Positions 46,709 to 58,087 of a stretch of 64,000 nt of DNA are shown here, piece by piece. The notes under the pieces were generated by a model. That model saw only the letters and a program-made list of their open reading frames with translations, was not told the DNA's origin and searched no databases. Source of the stretch: Lithocarpus polystachyus. Its lineage: Eukaryota > Streptophyta > Magnoliopsida > Fagales > Fagaceae. Both the position numbers and the translations under genes were made by a program. Location: the NCBI GenBank assembly GCA_033629205.1, contig CM066163.1:108710358-108774357 (forward strand), written 5' to 3'. The number at the start of each line of letters is the position of its first letter. Position 1 is the first letter of the stretch.

Positions 46709-48019
46709 TTACGGTTTGTATGAGAGTGAGCACCAGAAGGATAATCGCAGCGATGGTAGAAGCAGCTTTCCAAGGAAGCTAAAATATTGATGCGTTAATG
46801 TTGCCTTCCATCTATGCCAAGGTTTCTTGTAGAATGTATTCAATTCTTCACAGATACGCATGTAATTAGAGTTCATATCATACAATATAACATTGGTGTT
46901 AAGCTTCTTGACAACGGATGTTGATGCATTGCTGTCGCCTAGATAATTAACCACGATTTCCTTATTGCACAGTAAATCGATATCTTTGGTAGTATTTATA
47001 AGGAAATCCAAGACAGCAAAGTAATCCGTAACGTATGCGTTTGCCTGGGATTGCTCTAATGCAATAATGTTTCGAATAAGAAATTCAGTCGAATCGTATA
47101 ACGTTAAGCACGGGATTTCTAACACTCCACTTTTGAAATCGAAATTAATACCAAGCAGGCTTTTCTGTGAACTCACCCTAGACTTTACTCCAGCTTCATG
47201 CAGCTGCGTTGCAGAGTATAAAAGTTTAGGAATTCCTCTTTTTCTTTCCGGTAGCTTCTGGGGAGAATTTAGCTGAAAAGTTCTAAGCAGATGAGTGAGG
47301 TGTTTTATTTTGGTTCTCAAATTCTCAGGAGTCATTTTTTCAATGTTATAGTACTCAAAGTAATTAAAAGTAAGCTCGACTAGAGAAGGGGAGTCTGAGC
47401 GATCGGGAAAGGCAATGTCGTATAGTTTCTCTAAAACGAAAAATGGAAGTTGATTTTCGAGTAGTGACAAGTCACGAACTACCAAGGAATCCATCCAAAT
47501 GTCCCCTTCAGCTTCCACTTCCTCTTCCGCTACCAAAGACTTGTCAATTTTGTGACTTTCTTCACCATTGTCTCTTTTGCTGCTTTCTTTGCCCATGTCA
47601 TGAACTATCAAGAAAAGCTCAAGAATGAAGATAGCATCCATCAGAATCATTTTTGCAAAAGCATCACTGCTAGGCGCAATTGTCTCTGCATAGCAACAGT
47701 AAATCATTTTTTCCATTTCCCTTACAGCACTTACTAAATTCTCCAAGTCTGTCTTAATTCCTTTTCGGTGTATGAAACTCTTGAGGAATTTTACTTTATT
47801 TTTTTCCATAAATTGTAATTTTTCATTGAGGTGGTGAATAGGGCCAATTGAAATAATCTTAGGAGTGTAGGCTTCTTCATTCACTTTGCGAAGGTAATCT
47901 GGAACCCTGTTGATATGATACCCAATTGATATTGAAGGCTCTGAAGTTTCTATCATTACTGTGATTTCATTTACCAACCCTGCATCTTGTTGAATTTCCT
48001 TACCTCCCGATTCTTCCAT
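46709..48019 (-). CDS. DUF247 (UPF0481) protein, nearly full length, C-terminus frameshifted
   Basis: A single uninterrupted frame of 436 residues starts at ATG 48019. The DUF247 domain (PF03140) spans about residues 34-414: INRVPDYLRKVNEEAYTPK, IISIGPIHHLNEKLQFMEKN, SLVVRDLSLLENQLPFFVLE, LLYSATQLHEAGVKSRVSS and EIPCLTLYDSTEFLIRNIIA. Family members usually end with a hydrophobic membrane helix after HRWKATL-HQYFS. Here the frame after S414 reads FLGKLLLPSL and stops early at 46709, while the next frame encodes PWKAASTIAAIILLVLTLIQ and a stop at 46686-46688. A one-base deletion near 46779 would explain this and would remove the membrane anchor. Function of the family is mostly unknown; some grass members are self-incompatibility determinants. 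It may be a recent pseudogene or an anchorless form. Confidence 0.85.
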   Translation of the reverse strand: MEESGGKEIQQDAGLVNEITVMIETSEPSISIGYHINRVPDYLRKVNEEAYTPKIISIGPIHHLNEKLQFMEKNKVKFLKSFIHRKGIKTDLENLVSAVREMEKMIYCCYAETIAPSSDAFAKMILMDAIFILELFLIVHDMGKESSKRDNGEESHKIDKSLVAEEEVEAEGDIWMDSLVVRDLSLLENQLPFFVLEKLYDIAFPDRSDSPSLVELTFNYFEYYNIEKMTPENLRTKIKHLTHLLRTFQLNSPQKLPERKRGIPKLLYSATQLHEAGVKSRVSSQKSLLGINFDFKSGVLEIPCLTLYDSTEFLIRNIIALEQSQANAYVTDYFAVLDFLINTTKDIDLLCNKEIVVNYLGDSNASTSVVKKLNTNVILYDMNSNYMRICEELNTFYKKPWHRWKATLTHQYFSFLGKLLLPSLRLSFWCSLSYKP

Positions 48020-48133
48020 CTATCAAGTTGCCTTTCTTAAATTTCCTGATGACTAACACAAGAGCCACTAGTATTAAAATTACTACGTGTCACCCATGTG
48101 AAGTGCAGGCATGTTATAATTTCACTTCAATAT

Positions 48134-48140
48134 AATTTAT
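48134..48140 (-). promoter_or_regulatory. Possible TATA box of the DUF247 gene
   Basis: The minus strand reads TATAAAT about 115 bp upstream of the ATG. An ACGTG core (near 48088) lies between them. AT-rich surroundings make chance matches likely. Confidence 0.3.
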
Positions 48141-48159
48141 AAAAAGTTTTCTATGTGGC

Positions 48160-49783
48160 CCGTATGTAAAATTCATTCTATGGTTTAATTGGTACTACAT
48201 TCTAATCTGTTAATTTAAACTGGTGTTTGAAGAACAATGATCAATCTTATATCTAATCATCCTCCATCATTCTCCTTGAAAGCAAATTACATAAAAGATT
48301 TGCAAATATATAATGGATATATTTTTCAGAAAAAAATAATTAATAGGTCAAACAATTTAAGTACTTAAAATCATTGAATAATTTCATTGGCAATAATTTG
48401 GTAGTGTATAAATTGTTCAAACTGAAATCTTTCATTTTAGTAGGAGGTAGTTGTTTTTGGGGACATATTTATATATTTAGCTTCTGATTCCTAATGTATT
48501 TTTTTTTATCATTGTGTTACTATGAGAATGGCCTTTTTTGGAATATGGTGTTGTTCAATAAATTTCTCATTGAAGTTTGTCTTTGTATTTGAGTTAATGG
48601 TAAGTTTTAGAATTCTAGAACTTTGATTAGCTTCAAGTAGTTTGGACATAATTTTAGATGATTTGAAAATAGTTTTGTGAAAATGTTGTGGCTGCGAGCC
48701 GAGTCGTTGAGAAGAGCAGAGCTACTATGACTACAAAGTCGAGGAGAGTAGAGCTACCAATGTCGTCAAGAAATTGTAGAACTTATCTCATGACTACATT
48801 ATCTCTCTTTATACCATCTTTTAAGAAATTGATATTATGAATTATTTTTTATGTAATGGATTGAACGAGTTATGAATCCGAATAATTAAGGGTTCTTATT
48901 TATTTATTTATTTGTTTTTGAATGGGTTTGTGTTGACTATTTTGTTCATTTGTTGTTATTTGGCCTAATCTTGTTGTTTAGACTATCTTTATGTTATTTG
49001 GGCCAATTTTTATTGTTCTTATTTGGGCTTTTAATTTTATATTTAAGGAGTTGAGGATTATGTTTAGTAGGCCAAGATTATTTTTGTGATTAATGCTAGG
49101 GACATAGCAAAACTACACAACAATTTTTCAATAACCCTAAATACTAGCATACCAAATAATTTAAATTAAATTATCAAAAGAAAACAAAATTAAAGACTTT
49201 TCATAAAAAAAAAAAATTAAAGACTATGGTGGGTCCATATCCAAGTTCACGTGCTGATTTAGAAATATTGTAACATTTTGTTGAGTACTTAACATTATTC
49301 TTTTTTTTTTTTTTTTTTTTGTTGAACCTAAATATTTAAGATTCTTAAGTTAGGATGTCCAATATTTTTCTAAATAATATTCAAAACAGGTATAATTATG
49401 TGTATGAATTTTTGTTTTTTTGGCAAGTCAAGATGTTCCAGCTAGTATGTAGAGCCTCCCCTTGCCGTGGGACGTGAAAGATATCATAGTTTCATTACAA
49501 AACAATATGTTAGAAATTATCTATTTGGCACACCGCACATGTATACTGCTCATTTTGTGGTATACTAACTTATACCATAGTTTAAAAAAAAAAAAAAAAA
49601 CTTATACCATAATAATTACAATTGAGAAATTAATTTCAATTATAACATATGTAAGAGTAAGAGGAAGAAAAGAAATGGAAAACGTAAAGTTTTAATAATA
49701 ATATAATAAAAAGAATGTGAATTTAAATATATATATATATATATATATAGAATGTGAACTTATTTAATTTGAATTGACTAGTA

Positions 49784-49820
<37 letters not shown>

Positions 49821-49924
49821 AGAGAGAGAGAGAGAGAGAGGTAAGATTATCAAAAATATATATAAATATAGATAATGAACACAGAAAAAATCTAACTATT
49901 AATTGCAATTACATCTCATAAACC
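48160..49924. other. Non-coding spacer
   Basis: AT-rich sequence with a T-run (about 49300-49321), two TA runs (about 49726-49750 and 49788-49817) and a GA run (about 49818-49840). No gene recognised. Confidence 0.45.
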
Positions 49925-52074
49925 TAAACAATACCAATGGTAGACAGCAGAGTTTTACACCAAAATTGTCACACTACTTTGTTGAAGCTTGGGTGTGAAA
50001 TTTTCGAAAGGTCAGCCAAAAGACTAACTAGCTACAAGGCCCTGTCAAGCTGCTCATGGTGAGATTCTTGGTACTTTCTGTCCGTGACTTTAACTTTGCA
50101 TGACTGGACCACTGGAGGGTGCCTTGAAGGCACGTCCAACGTCATCAGGGGCGGCACTGCTCAGTACTCACTTGGGTGGAAGACCGCTCCAAAGTTTTAA
50201 AAAATATTTTTATTGTATGTTATGTAATTCTATTGAACATTTTAAGGATTTAACTAACAAGATCCTCAAAAATGAAGAGAGAAAAAAAATTTAAGTAATA
50301 AAACTTGGAGTTGCCCTCGAATATTTGAACCAATAGTGCTCTTAAAAATATAGACAAAATTTAGGTACAGCTCCTTAGATTTCTTCTTTATATTAAGTAA
50401 TGTGTCTAATAAGATTAACTCAATAAACGGTGTTTAAACTTTAAAGTAATAACTCAACTAATGTTGTGCTCTCAAGTAGTTAAGCTTTTACTACCACCTC
50501 AAAAGAAGAGAAAGTGCAGTAAACTCATTAGAAGAAGGAAAGATCTAGATAGTAAATAGACCCATCACTATCATTCATATGAGCCATGATTTATTAGCTT
50601 AGTTTTTAAGGTAACTCAACCTGCGAGAAAAACCAGATGGCTTCAAACACTTTCACCCTCATTTTCCCAAGAAACAAATTAACAAGTTCCAAACAAAAAT
50701 TTTGGCTTGAACTCAACAAATTTTCGGCAAGATCCCTTCACAACCACACCTCGCATTCATTCTGGCCACCATGTGAGGAGGTAGATTGGTTTTCACCCAC
50801 ATGAAAACCTCATAATAGAAGCTTTAAGAGAGAACTAGCCTAAGAGAGAGATGAAGATGACAGCGGGGTATGGCGGTTGCGGGATTCACGGTGGACCTTG
50901 ATTTCCTTGAATCTAGTAAGAATTTTTAGTCCATGGCCTTGCCCCGTATTTCTTTCAATCTGTTGCTGGGTAAGCCATAAAAAGAGGAGAGGATTTGAAA
51001 AAAAAAAAAACCAAAAAAAATATTAGAAAGAACATAAAAGAAACTTGATGTCTCAAGAGGAGGAGACTTTAGTAGAAGAAATCTGAAGGAGAAGACTTAC
51101 AGCATCCTCATCCGAAAATTGCATCCCATCGTATCTTACATCCTAAAAAGCTACTTTACCAATTATATTATACCATTTTTCAATATATCCAACATTCCAT
51201 TTCTTATTTACATCATTTATTCATTAGAATATTAATTTCACTGTATCAAAAAAAAAAAAAAAAAAAGAATATTAATTTCACAACCTCTTTCTCTCTCTCT
51301 TCCTCTCTACTCTCTGTCTTTTCCCTAAATCTTTCCTCCTCTTCATTTTTCTAGGTCTAAAAGATCACCACCACAGTGAACACACTGCCACCCCCATATA
51401 TCCCAGCACCATTATCGGATCATCAAACCAAAAGCAAAACCACGTTAAAAAAAAAAAAAAAAAATTAAACCATCAAATCAAATCAAAACAAAACACCCCA
51501 CATATTCCAGAAAACCCAGAAAAAACCCCCTAACGAAGACCAATCAGAGCCAACAACAGAGCCACATACAGCTCCATGCCGATTTTCCACAGCCACCACA
51601 ACTCCATGCCGATTTCCACCACGCCAGATAGCAATCTCCACACCATAACCCACCTGACCCATGCCAAACAAAACCCACCACCTGAACCATGCCGCCAAAG
51701 AAACCCACGCCAAAATAACCCATACCTTCAAAGAAACCCATCACCGATCTGCCACGATCTCCACCACTAACCCACCACAAACCCACTAAATCGAAGAGAG
51801 AGGCTGAGAGTTTGGGGTTGGAAAGATTAACCACTAGTCACGATCCTCCACGAACAACCCATCAATAAACCTCCACGCCATGTCGATCGCCATGAGAGAC
51901 CCATCAGACCACTCTGAGTGAGATAGTGGCCAACGGTGGCCTAGGCTTGGGCGTTGCTGGGTGAGACGCGGCCTGGGCTTAGCGTTGCTGGGCGATGGTG
52001 GCCAACGGTGGCCTAAGGGAGAGCAAAGGATGACGGAGAAATCACTGAGAGATAGCAAAGGGAGAGGGAGAAAT

Positions 52075-52077
<3 letters not shown>

Positions 52078-52118
<41 letters not shown>
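52078..52118. repeat. (GA)n microsatellite
   Basis: An almost perfect GA run inside the MULE-like element. Reading frames across it encode only RE or SL repeats and are not genes. Confidence 0.9.
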
Positions 52119-52121
<3 letters not shown>

Positions 52122-52213
52122 GAGAGACAGACTTGAGAGAGTGGGAGAGTCAGGGAGACAGAGTGGAGAGAAAAAAAGAAAAAAAGAAAATTTTTGGTTT
52201 TACAATTGAGCTA

Positions 52214-52273
52214 CAGTGCGATTCTACATTTAGAATCGCACTGTTGCACAATTGCAAATTTTTTTGCAATTGT
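52214..52273. repeat. Two adjacent perfect hairpins
   Basis: CAGTGCGATTCTA and its exact inverse are separated by CATT (52214-52243). Four bases later ACAATTGCAAA and its inverse are separated by TTTT (52248-52273). They may mark a former transposon end. Confidence 0.9.
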
Positions 52274-52600
52274 CTACATTTACAAGTCCGGATGGTGTGG
52301 AGTTTTTGGACTTTTATGCTAAATTGAACCAACATATGGCATATACCATTCTCAATGTGAATGGTCTCAGTGGAAGAAGTTGGTGGGGGCAGATCAAACC
52401 AAAAAAATCAAACTTGAGTACCAAACCAATAAAATAAAATAAAGATTTAGTGGATAAAGTCAGCTGGGGAAAGATATGATATCTGAAACTAAAATCATCA
52501 ATTGCGGGCCAGTGAGGAAAAACACAAAAACCAAAGGAGATGATGCATTTATCTTTTAACGCCTGTTTGTTAAATTAACTTTATTGGACACGTGACTTAA

Positions 52601-53173
52601 CACTACAAGAAAAACGAGCCATTGCGGCGGGTGCAAAAACTGCCGCTATATGCCGCCTATTGCGGTGGGTTTTTGGCCCGCCACTGTACATGAGATCTAT
52701 TGCGGCGTTTCATATGCCCGCCGCAATAGTTATAGTATTTTGCGGCGGACTACTGCGGCGGGCCAATGACCCGCCGCAATAGACCAGTTTTAGCAGCGTT
52801 AAGCTTAGCAATAGCGGCGGGTCAATTACCCGCCGCAATATGATCTATAGCGGCGCCCTATGCCCGCCGCTAAAAGTAGACACCAATAGCGGCGGGTTGT
52901 GCCTACCGCTAAAGGTCAATTGAGAAGAATTTGAACATTGTATAGCGGCGGTTTTTTGCCCGCCGCAATAAGCAAAAACCGCCGCTAAAAGGTGTATCTA
53001 TAGTGGCGCGTTTTTTGACCGCCGCAATAGATCTATTGCGGCACCGCAACGGTGGCGGGATCGACCGCCGCAATAGCACCCACCGCTAAAAGGTCAAATG
53101 CACCTTTAGCGGCGGTTTTGGGGCTTTAGCGGCAGTTTTTGGCCCGCCGCAATAGGTCGTTTTTTTTGTAGTG
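52601..53173. mobile_element. Miniature CACTA (En/Spm) element, 573 bp
   Basis: It begins CACTACAAGAAAAACGA and ends with the inverse of CACTACAAAAAAAACGA. The flanking TAA at 52598-52600 and 53174-53176 is the 3-bp duplication expected for CACTA elements. The inside is filled with alternating GCGGCGG and CCGCCGC blocks, usually followed or preceded by CAATA/TATTG or TAAAA, about every 25-35 bp. These look like subterminal transposase-binding repeats covering the whole element. No coding sequence. It is nested inside the MULE-like element. Confidence 0.93.
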
Positions 53174-53790
53174 TAAATTTAAAGAGAGAATTTAAGAAAC
53201 TGTACCTAAGGTACTGTACCTAAGTTTTGCCCTAAAAATATATGTTAAACATTATAATTTTGGAGATGACCCAAAATAAACCTTTTAATTTCAAAAGTAA
53301 CACATTTTCAATTAAATAAATTAAAGTAACAAATTAAAACCTATAATTTCAAAAGTGATAATTAAACTCTTAAATTTTAAAAACTAACAAAATAAGTTTC
53401 AACCCATTATGTTTGAGGTTTGTTGGGAGTTGCATTTGTTACTTTTTGAAACCTCGATATTTAATTTATTATTTCTAAGATTATAGAGTTTAATTTGTTA
53501 CTTTTTAAAACCTTAGATTTTAATTTGTTCCTTTTCAAACTATAATGTTTAATTTGTTACATTGTTAAAATGAAGTTTCTAAAAACAGAATTGGCCAATT
53601 GATCTAGTAGTTATAGAGACAACTTTTTTTTTTCCACAATTTATTATTATTTTAACTTTTGTAAACCTTGCTCTTTTACATCTGTTACAGTTTTACTTTA
53701 TGTATTTGAATATTCCTTTGGTTCTATAAAAAATTTATTGTTCACTTTGATATACAATTTGAAAATTTATATTGAAAATGAAAACCTTAT

Positions 53791-54680
53791 TTTGAGGGTT
53801 GGGAGACCCTTAAATAATCGTATTTATCAAGAGTTGTATTTTTAAATCATTCAACCCTTTTGAGATATTTATTAAGGGTTATTTTTAACTTTTTCAATGA
53901 TCGGTGATTCCCAATAAAGATAAATCACTTGTTTTGAGTGTCAATTTGTAGGTGATGATTTTTTTTTTTAATAAAAATAATAGTATGTATGTTTTAAAGG
54001 TGATCCGGGCTTTCAAAATAATCTTTAAAAGGTCATCTGGACACTAGGAAAAAAAATATATAATAGTGCTTTGCAAATTAAAAGACAGTAAATTAAAAAA
54101 AAAAAAAAAACGCAATGTCTAATAATATTAATTGAAAATTCCAGGAACTATTATCGAGTTTGTGAAAGGCGATATATGTTATTGTCCGTTAACAATTGTT
54201 GCTAACTTATTCGTTTAAATCTGAGATAAAAAGTGATTTTATGGAAATAAATCTTAGGTTGAAAAGTATAAGACCAAGTGATGTGGGTGCAATATTACTT
54301 TTCTTTTAATTAACCTTGTCTTGCAATATTAGTCGTTTGCATATAAATGATGGATTGGCCTAGTTTGAAAGCATGAGGTGCAAAACCTTTATTTGAAAAA
54401 AATCTCATATTGCATTATATGATTGAGGAAAAGGAATAGTTAAACCTTTTGATTGGAATATTAATTAGGGTAGTGTATGAAAAATAAAAGAAGCCGATTC
54501 TATATTTAAGTATTTTTTTAGAATACTAAGTATTTTCATACATACACGGAGAGAAGATCTTAAGCTGTTTTGACAAGAAAATTTTATTACTAAGAGTCTT
54601 AACTCACTAGTTACTACCATTTCTGGCCTCCCTATGAAAATAAACGTGATTTCAAAAGTATTTTCCCTAGTTGTAACAAT
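53791..54680. other. Non-coding spacer
   Basis: AT-rich sequence after the truncated end of repeat copy B. It has T-runs (about 53960-53971) and an A-run (about 54093-54110). No gene seen. Confidence 0.45.
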
Positions 54681-54683
54681 TAA

Positions 54684-55236
54684 GAGCACTAGCATTAGCT
54701 TGTGCAACTGGTATAAGGGCAAAATTTTACTTAATCAGCCCTAAAAATTACCCACATCAGCTTCTGCATTCATTGTGCATAATGCATTGTTGCTACAATA
54801 ATTTTGGATGGCACTGTTGTTGTGCATTTTAATTTTTATTCATTTCTCAAAATTTCATCTCTCTCCCTCTTCCCCTCTTGTTCGCTTTTATTGTCTCACA
54901 GACTAATCCACCAACCACCACCCAACCACTGCCAACATAACCCATTACAAAACATGATTATTGATCCATCAACGGAAAACCCAAATTAAACCTAATGGAA
55001 GCTCAAACCCATCAACCCAAACCCAAACCTAAAATCAAACCTGATTAGCAGCATAAAGAACCCATCAATGAAGATCCAAAATCAAACCATCAACAAAAAA
55101 CCCATCAACCCAAACCTAAAATTAAAATCAAACCTAAACCTGATTGGCGACACAACAATCCACTTGTCATTGAGACCCAAACCCAATAGTGGTGGAACAT
55201 CTAAACTCAGATGGCAGAGATTTGACAATGATAAGT

Positions 55237-55319
<83 letters not shown>

Positions 55320-55661
55320 GTTTTCTTTAGGTCTTTGATTCTCTAACAAGTGCGATAGAGAGAGATTTCTTTGTTAGCCACAAAGAGAGCTAAGATGAGA
55401 GATCTCAAAGAGAGCCAAGATGAGAGAGACATGAGGGTTGAGAGATGAGAAACGATTACTAAAATAAACAATGAGAGAGAGAGAGAGAGAAGTAAAGAAC
55501 AAAAATAATATAAAAATGAGAAATGATTATATAAATAATATACAATTTTGAATAAATAATCTAACATGATGTGTTTTAAAAAGTGATTAAGTAAAATAGT
55601 AAAAATAGGTTTTTATAATAAAATAAAGATATTTTTGCATGAATTGATGATGCGAATACTC
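54684..55661. mobile_element. PIF/Harbinger-type non-autonomous element
   Basis: The left end GAGCACTAGCATTAGCTTGT resembles the inverse of the right end (GAGTATTCGCATCATC). TAA flanks both sides (54681-54683, 55662-55664). The interior holds CT-rich text and the compound microsatellite. The TIR match is imperfect, so confidence is moderate. Confidence 0.52.
55241..55317. repeat. Compound (AG)n(AC)n microsatellite
   Basis: About 48 bases of AG repeat pass directly into about 28 bases of AC repeat. Its two halves are likely to be polymorphic. Confidence 0.95.
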
Positions 55662-56237
55662 TAAGCAAATTGGAAGTATTAAAATTGTATAGATACATGG
55701 TATAAAATTAGAGTAATTTTACAACCTAATTTAAGAAAGTGTAACACAAAATTAATGTGGATTAGCTTAATTGTTTAACTTTCACTTTAATTATGTATAG
55801 ATTAATAATATTCTTTCCAATATGTTATCAATGGACTAGATAAATGACATTCCGCAATTTATTGTCACAAATATCTTAAAATACCAGATGGAGAAAAGAT
55901 AAAATTTCTAAAATGAACAACGAAATTTGTAGGTTTGTTCCGAAGAGGGTTGTTTCCCCTAAAACAGTTAAAGTCGACTTCATTAATAGATTTTGTAAGG
56001 CCTCTATTAGTTGCATATAGGGACGGATCTAAGATTTTATGCTAGTAGGGGCTAGAGTATAAAGAAAAAAAAAACATCCATATAGTATTAAGAAATTATA
56101 AATACAAAACCGTTGTTTTCAAATACACTAAAATATAATCATTTACCAACAAAGATAAAAACAAAAATAAAATAATTTTTTTTTCTAATACTAGACTAGC
56201 TAGGATTTTTTTTTTTTTTTTTTTTTTGGTGAAGTTA

Positions 56238-56650
56238 GAGCGCGCATTCACAGTGGTGATGCTAAATATTTTAGTTTTTAGCACCTCAAAAAGTTATTAA
56301 ATCTATTTTGCTACCTCACTTTACAATACACCCACTATCAAATGTTCTATTTTTTTTTTATCACTTCATTTAAAATGTTCTATTTTTTTTATCACTTCAT
56401 TTAAAATAATATAAAAGAATCATTAAAATAATAAAGGAAGAGAGAGAATTTAAGTTTTTTTAATTGAAGGAAGAGATAAAATCTTAATAAAATATTGTAT
56501 TTTATTTTTAACAATTTGCTATAATCAACTGGTATTTATACCAGTTTACTATAATTGCAAAAAATTTAGCTTTAACTTCTCCAATAACATATGATTTTTT
56601 GGTGGCAAAATATTTTTTTTGCTAAAATACAATCACCATTGTGAATGTTT
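56238..56650. mobile_element. MITE, 413 bp, PIF/Harbinger-like
   Basis: CATTCACAGTGGTGATG near the left end matches the inverse of ATCACCATTGTGAATG at the right end. TTA lies on both sides (56235-56237, 56651-56653). The interior is AT-rich and non-coding. The outermost 6-7 bases do not pair well. Confidence 0.55.
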
Positions 56651-56929
56651 TTATTGCTATTGAGGTAAAGCTAGCTAGGTTTATTGAGCAGAATGAAGGC
56701 CTAAGGTTTTGGAAGGGAAGCACAACTACAAAAATGAAATATTTAATAACTAAAAAATAAAATTTGGACTTAGGGGTCCAGACCCCGTTGGGCCCCCACC
56801 TGGGTCCATCCCTCATTGCATGCATATGTGTCCCAAATTGTTACCAAGAAAACCTCAAATTTCGCCTTCAGAATCAAATGCAAGGCAGAGCCAAGGTTAT
56901 TGATGGGTCCAACTGCATTCCAAATTCTC

Positions 56930-57088
56930 CCCCCTATCATTGTGCACTATTGGCGTGATTGTCACTTCACAAGTATAAGTGCTTGTGGGCTGTGGGGAGC
57001 AAAGGTCAGGGTTCAAGTTTCTAGGAGGGAGTTTCACATACATATATATTTAGATTAAGTTAGAGTAGAATTTCTATCTTGTATAAAA
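56930..57088 (+). mobile_element. tRNA-derived SINE-like sequence
   Basis: An A-box-like TGGCGTGATTGTCAC and a B-box-like GGTTCAAGTTTC lie about 55 bp apart. The body ends with TTGTAT and an A-run. The layout matches plant SINEs. No target duplication was found. Confidence 0.5.
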
Positions 57089-57328
57089 AAAAGATTCTCT
57101 CCCTCCCACCTTAATTTCCATTTCTTTTTTTAAATTTTTTTTCTTGAGGTAGTTCTTTTATATAATAATAATAATAATAATAATTAATACGTTATTATTT
57201 CTTTTATATGCCAAACTTCATTTGGAAAAGGAAAAGAAAATCTTTATTGCTTTATTATCAATATCTTTTAAAGGTTCAAAACTTATTAAAGGGAAAAAAA
57301 GGGTGAAAAAAAAATCAAGAAACAATAA

Positions 57329-58078
57329 TGTAGAGGCACAAATTACAAATGGGGCCTACAGGGGAGATGGACTTCGGCCCAGTGAGCAAAAAGTACCCTC
57401 ACAATAGAATTTGTAAGAGAGTGGGCTGAACTAACAAGGTTGAGGATGGGCTTGCTTCCTGCCTAAGTATGGTTGTGACCAGTCTAATGTAAACGAAGTG
57501 CTGAGGAAGTGCCAAGGTCTGCTCGGATTCGTCCGAGGAGTAAGACTTAACTGATCCTTGAAGGTTTCTCTTAGTTCTTTCTTCCTTTTCTGTTTTCTTC
57601 TTTCTCTTTTCTCCAGAATGTTCAACCCCCATCTTCCCTTGCTTCCAGCTCTATTTATACGTCAGTTCCCCTCACGTGGCAGTAGGTGGTTCCCTTTGGA
57701 TACTTGTCCCATCAGGGTCACTGTTCAGACGTCTATTCTTCATTAATGCGGCCATGATGTTAGCTGCAGGGTCATAAATGCGGTTGCAGTAGCCCTCTGT
57801 AAAATATCTCCTTGTTGCCACCTGTCCCTTATGGTCTATGGACGTTAGGGGAGTCCTCGGCAGTACCAGGACTGGTGCTGGAACCTCCATCTGGGTCGTT
57901 CTTCTGATGATCCGAGCAGTAAGTTCTCCTCGGATAAGTCCTTTTCTCCTTCGCGTAGCTTGTACGTCAGAGGGGAGTTAGGCCAAGTACTTCTTTCGTA
58001 ACTGGGTGTTCTCGGACGAGTGGCCTCCTCGGGCAGGCCCATGGCCCATTATCTGGTATTGGGCCTTTTACCCCTACA
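57329..58078 (-). mobile_element. Solo LTR, 750 bp, with perfect 5-bp target duplication
   Basis: The ends are TGTAG and CTACA. The flanking sequence AATAA is identical at 57324-57328 and 58079-58083. On the minus strand a TATA box (CGTATAAATAGAGC, about 57648-57662) lies upstream of the expected transcript start, giving the orientation. No second LTR or internal region is present, so it arose by LTR-LTR recombination. The family is unknown to me by name. Confidence 0.88.
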
Positions 58079-58087
58079 AATAATTTT

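Larger units (their letters stand above)
50353..53232. mobile_element. Mutator-like non-autonomous element, 2.9 kb
   Basis: The ends are inverted repeats of about 26 bp (GACAAAATTTAGGTACAGCT against GGGCAAAACTTAGGTACAGT). A 10-bp flank TAAAAATATA is present on both sides (50343-50352, 53233-53242), which suits Mutator-like elements. No transposase is visible. The interior has purine-rich repeats, proline/histidine-rich chance frames at about 51480-51830, two hairpins at 52214-52273 and a nested CACTA element at 52601-53173. Confidence 0.82.
49925..53790. repeat. Dispersed repeat, copy B, split by a MULE-like insertion
   Basis: 49925-50352 and 53233-53790 together match copy A (3215-3870 and 4316-4640) in order. 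The interruption is exactly the element at 50353-53232. At about 53470 the position that holds the MITE in copy A is uninterrupted (TTTATTATTTCTAAGATTATAG). Confidence 0.75.

Noticed and set aside
51483..52209. Gly/Trp-rich, Pro/His-rich and RE-rich frames
   Set aside because: Overlapping open frames on both strands inside the MULE-like element, caused by biased composition and a GA microsatellite.
52601..53173. CRISPR-like array or CpG-island promoter suggested by regularly spaced GC motifs
   Set aside because: Motifs alternate in orientation, spacing is irregular, and the CACTA ends with a TAA duplication explain the block fully.
56951..57020. A functional tRNA gene
   Set aside because: Only A- and B-box-like motifs are present and no cloverleaf can be drawn; it fits a SINE better.
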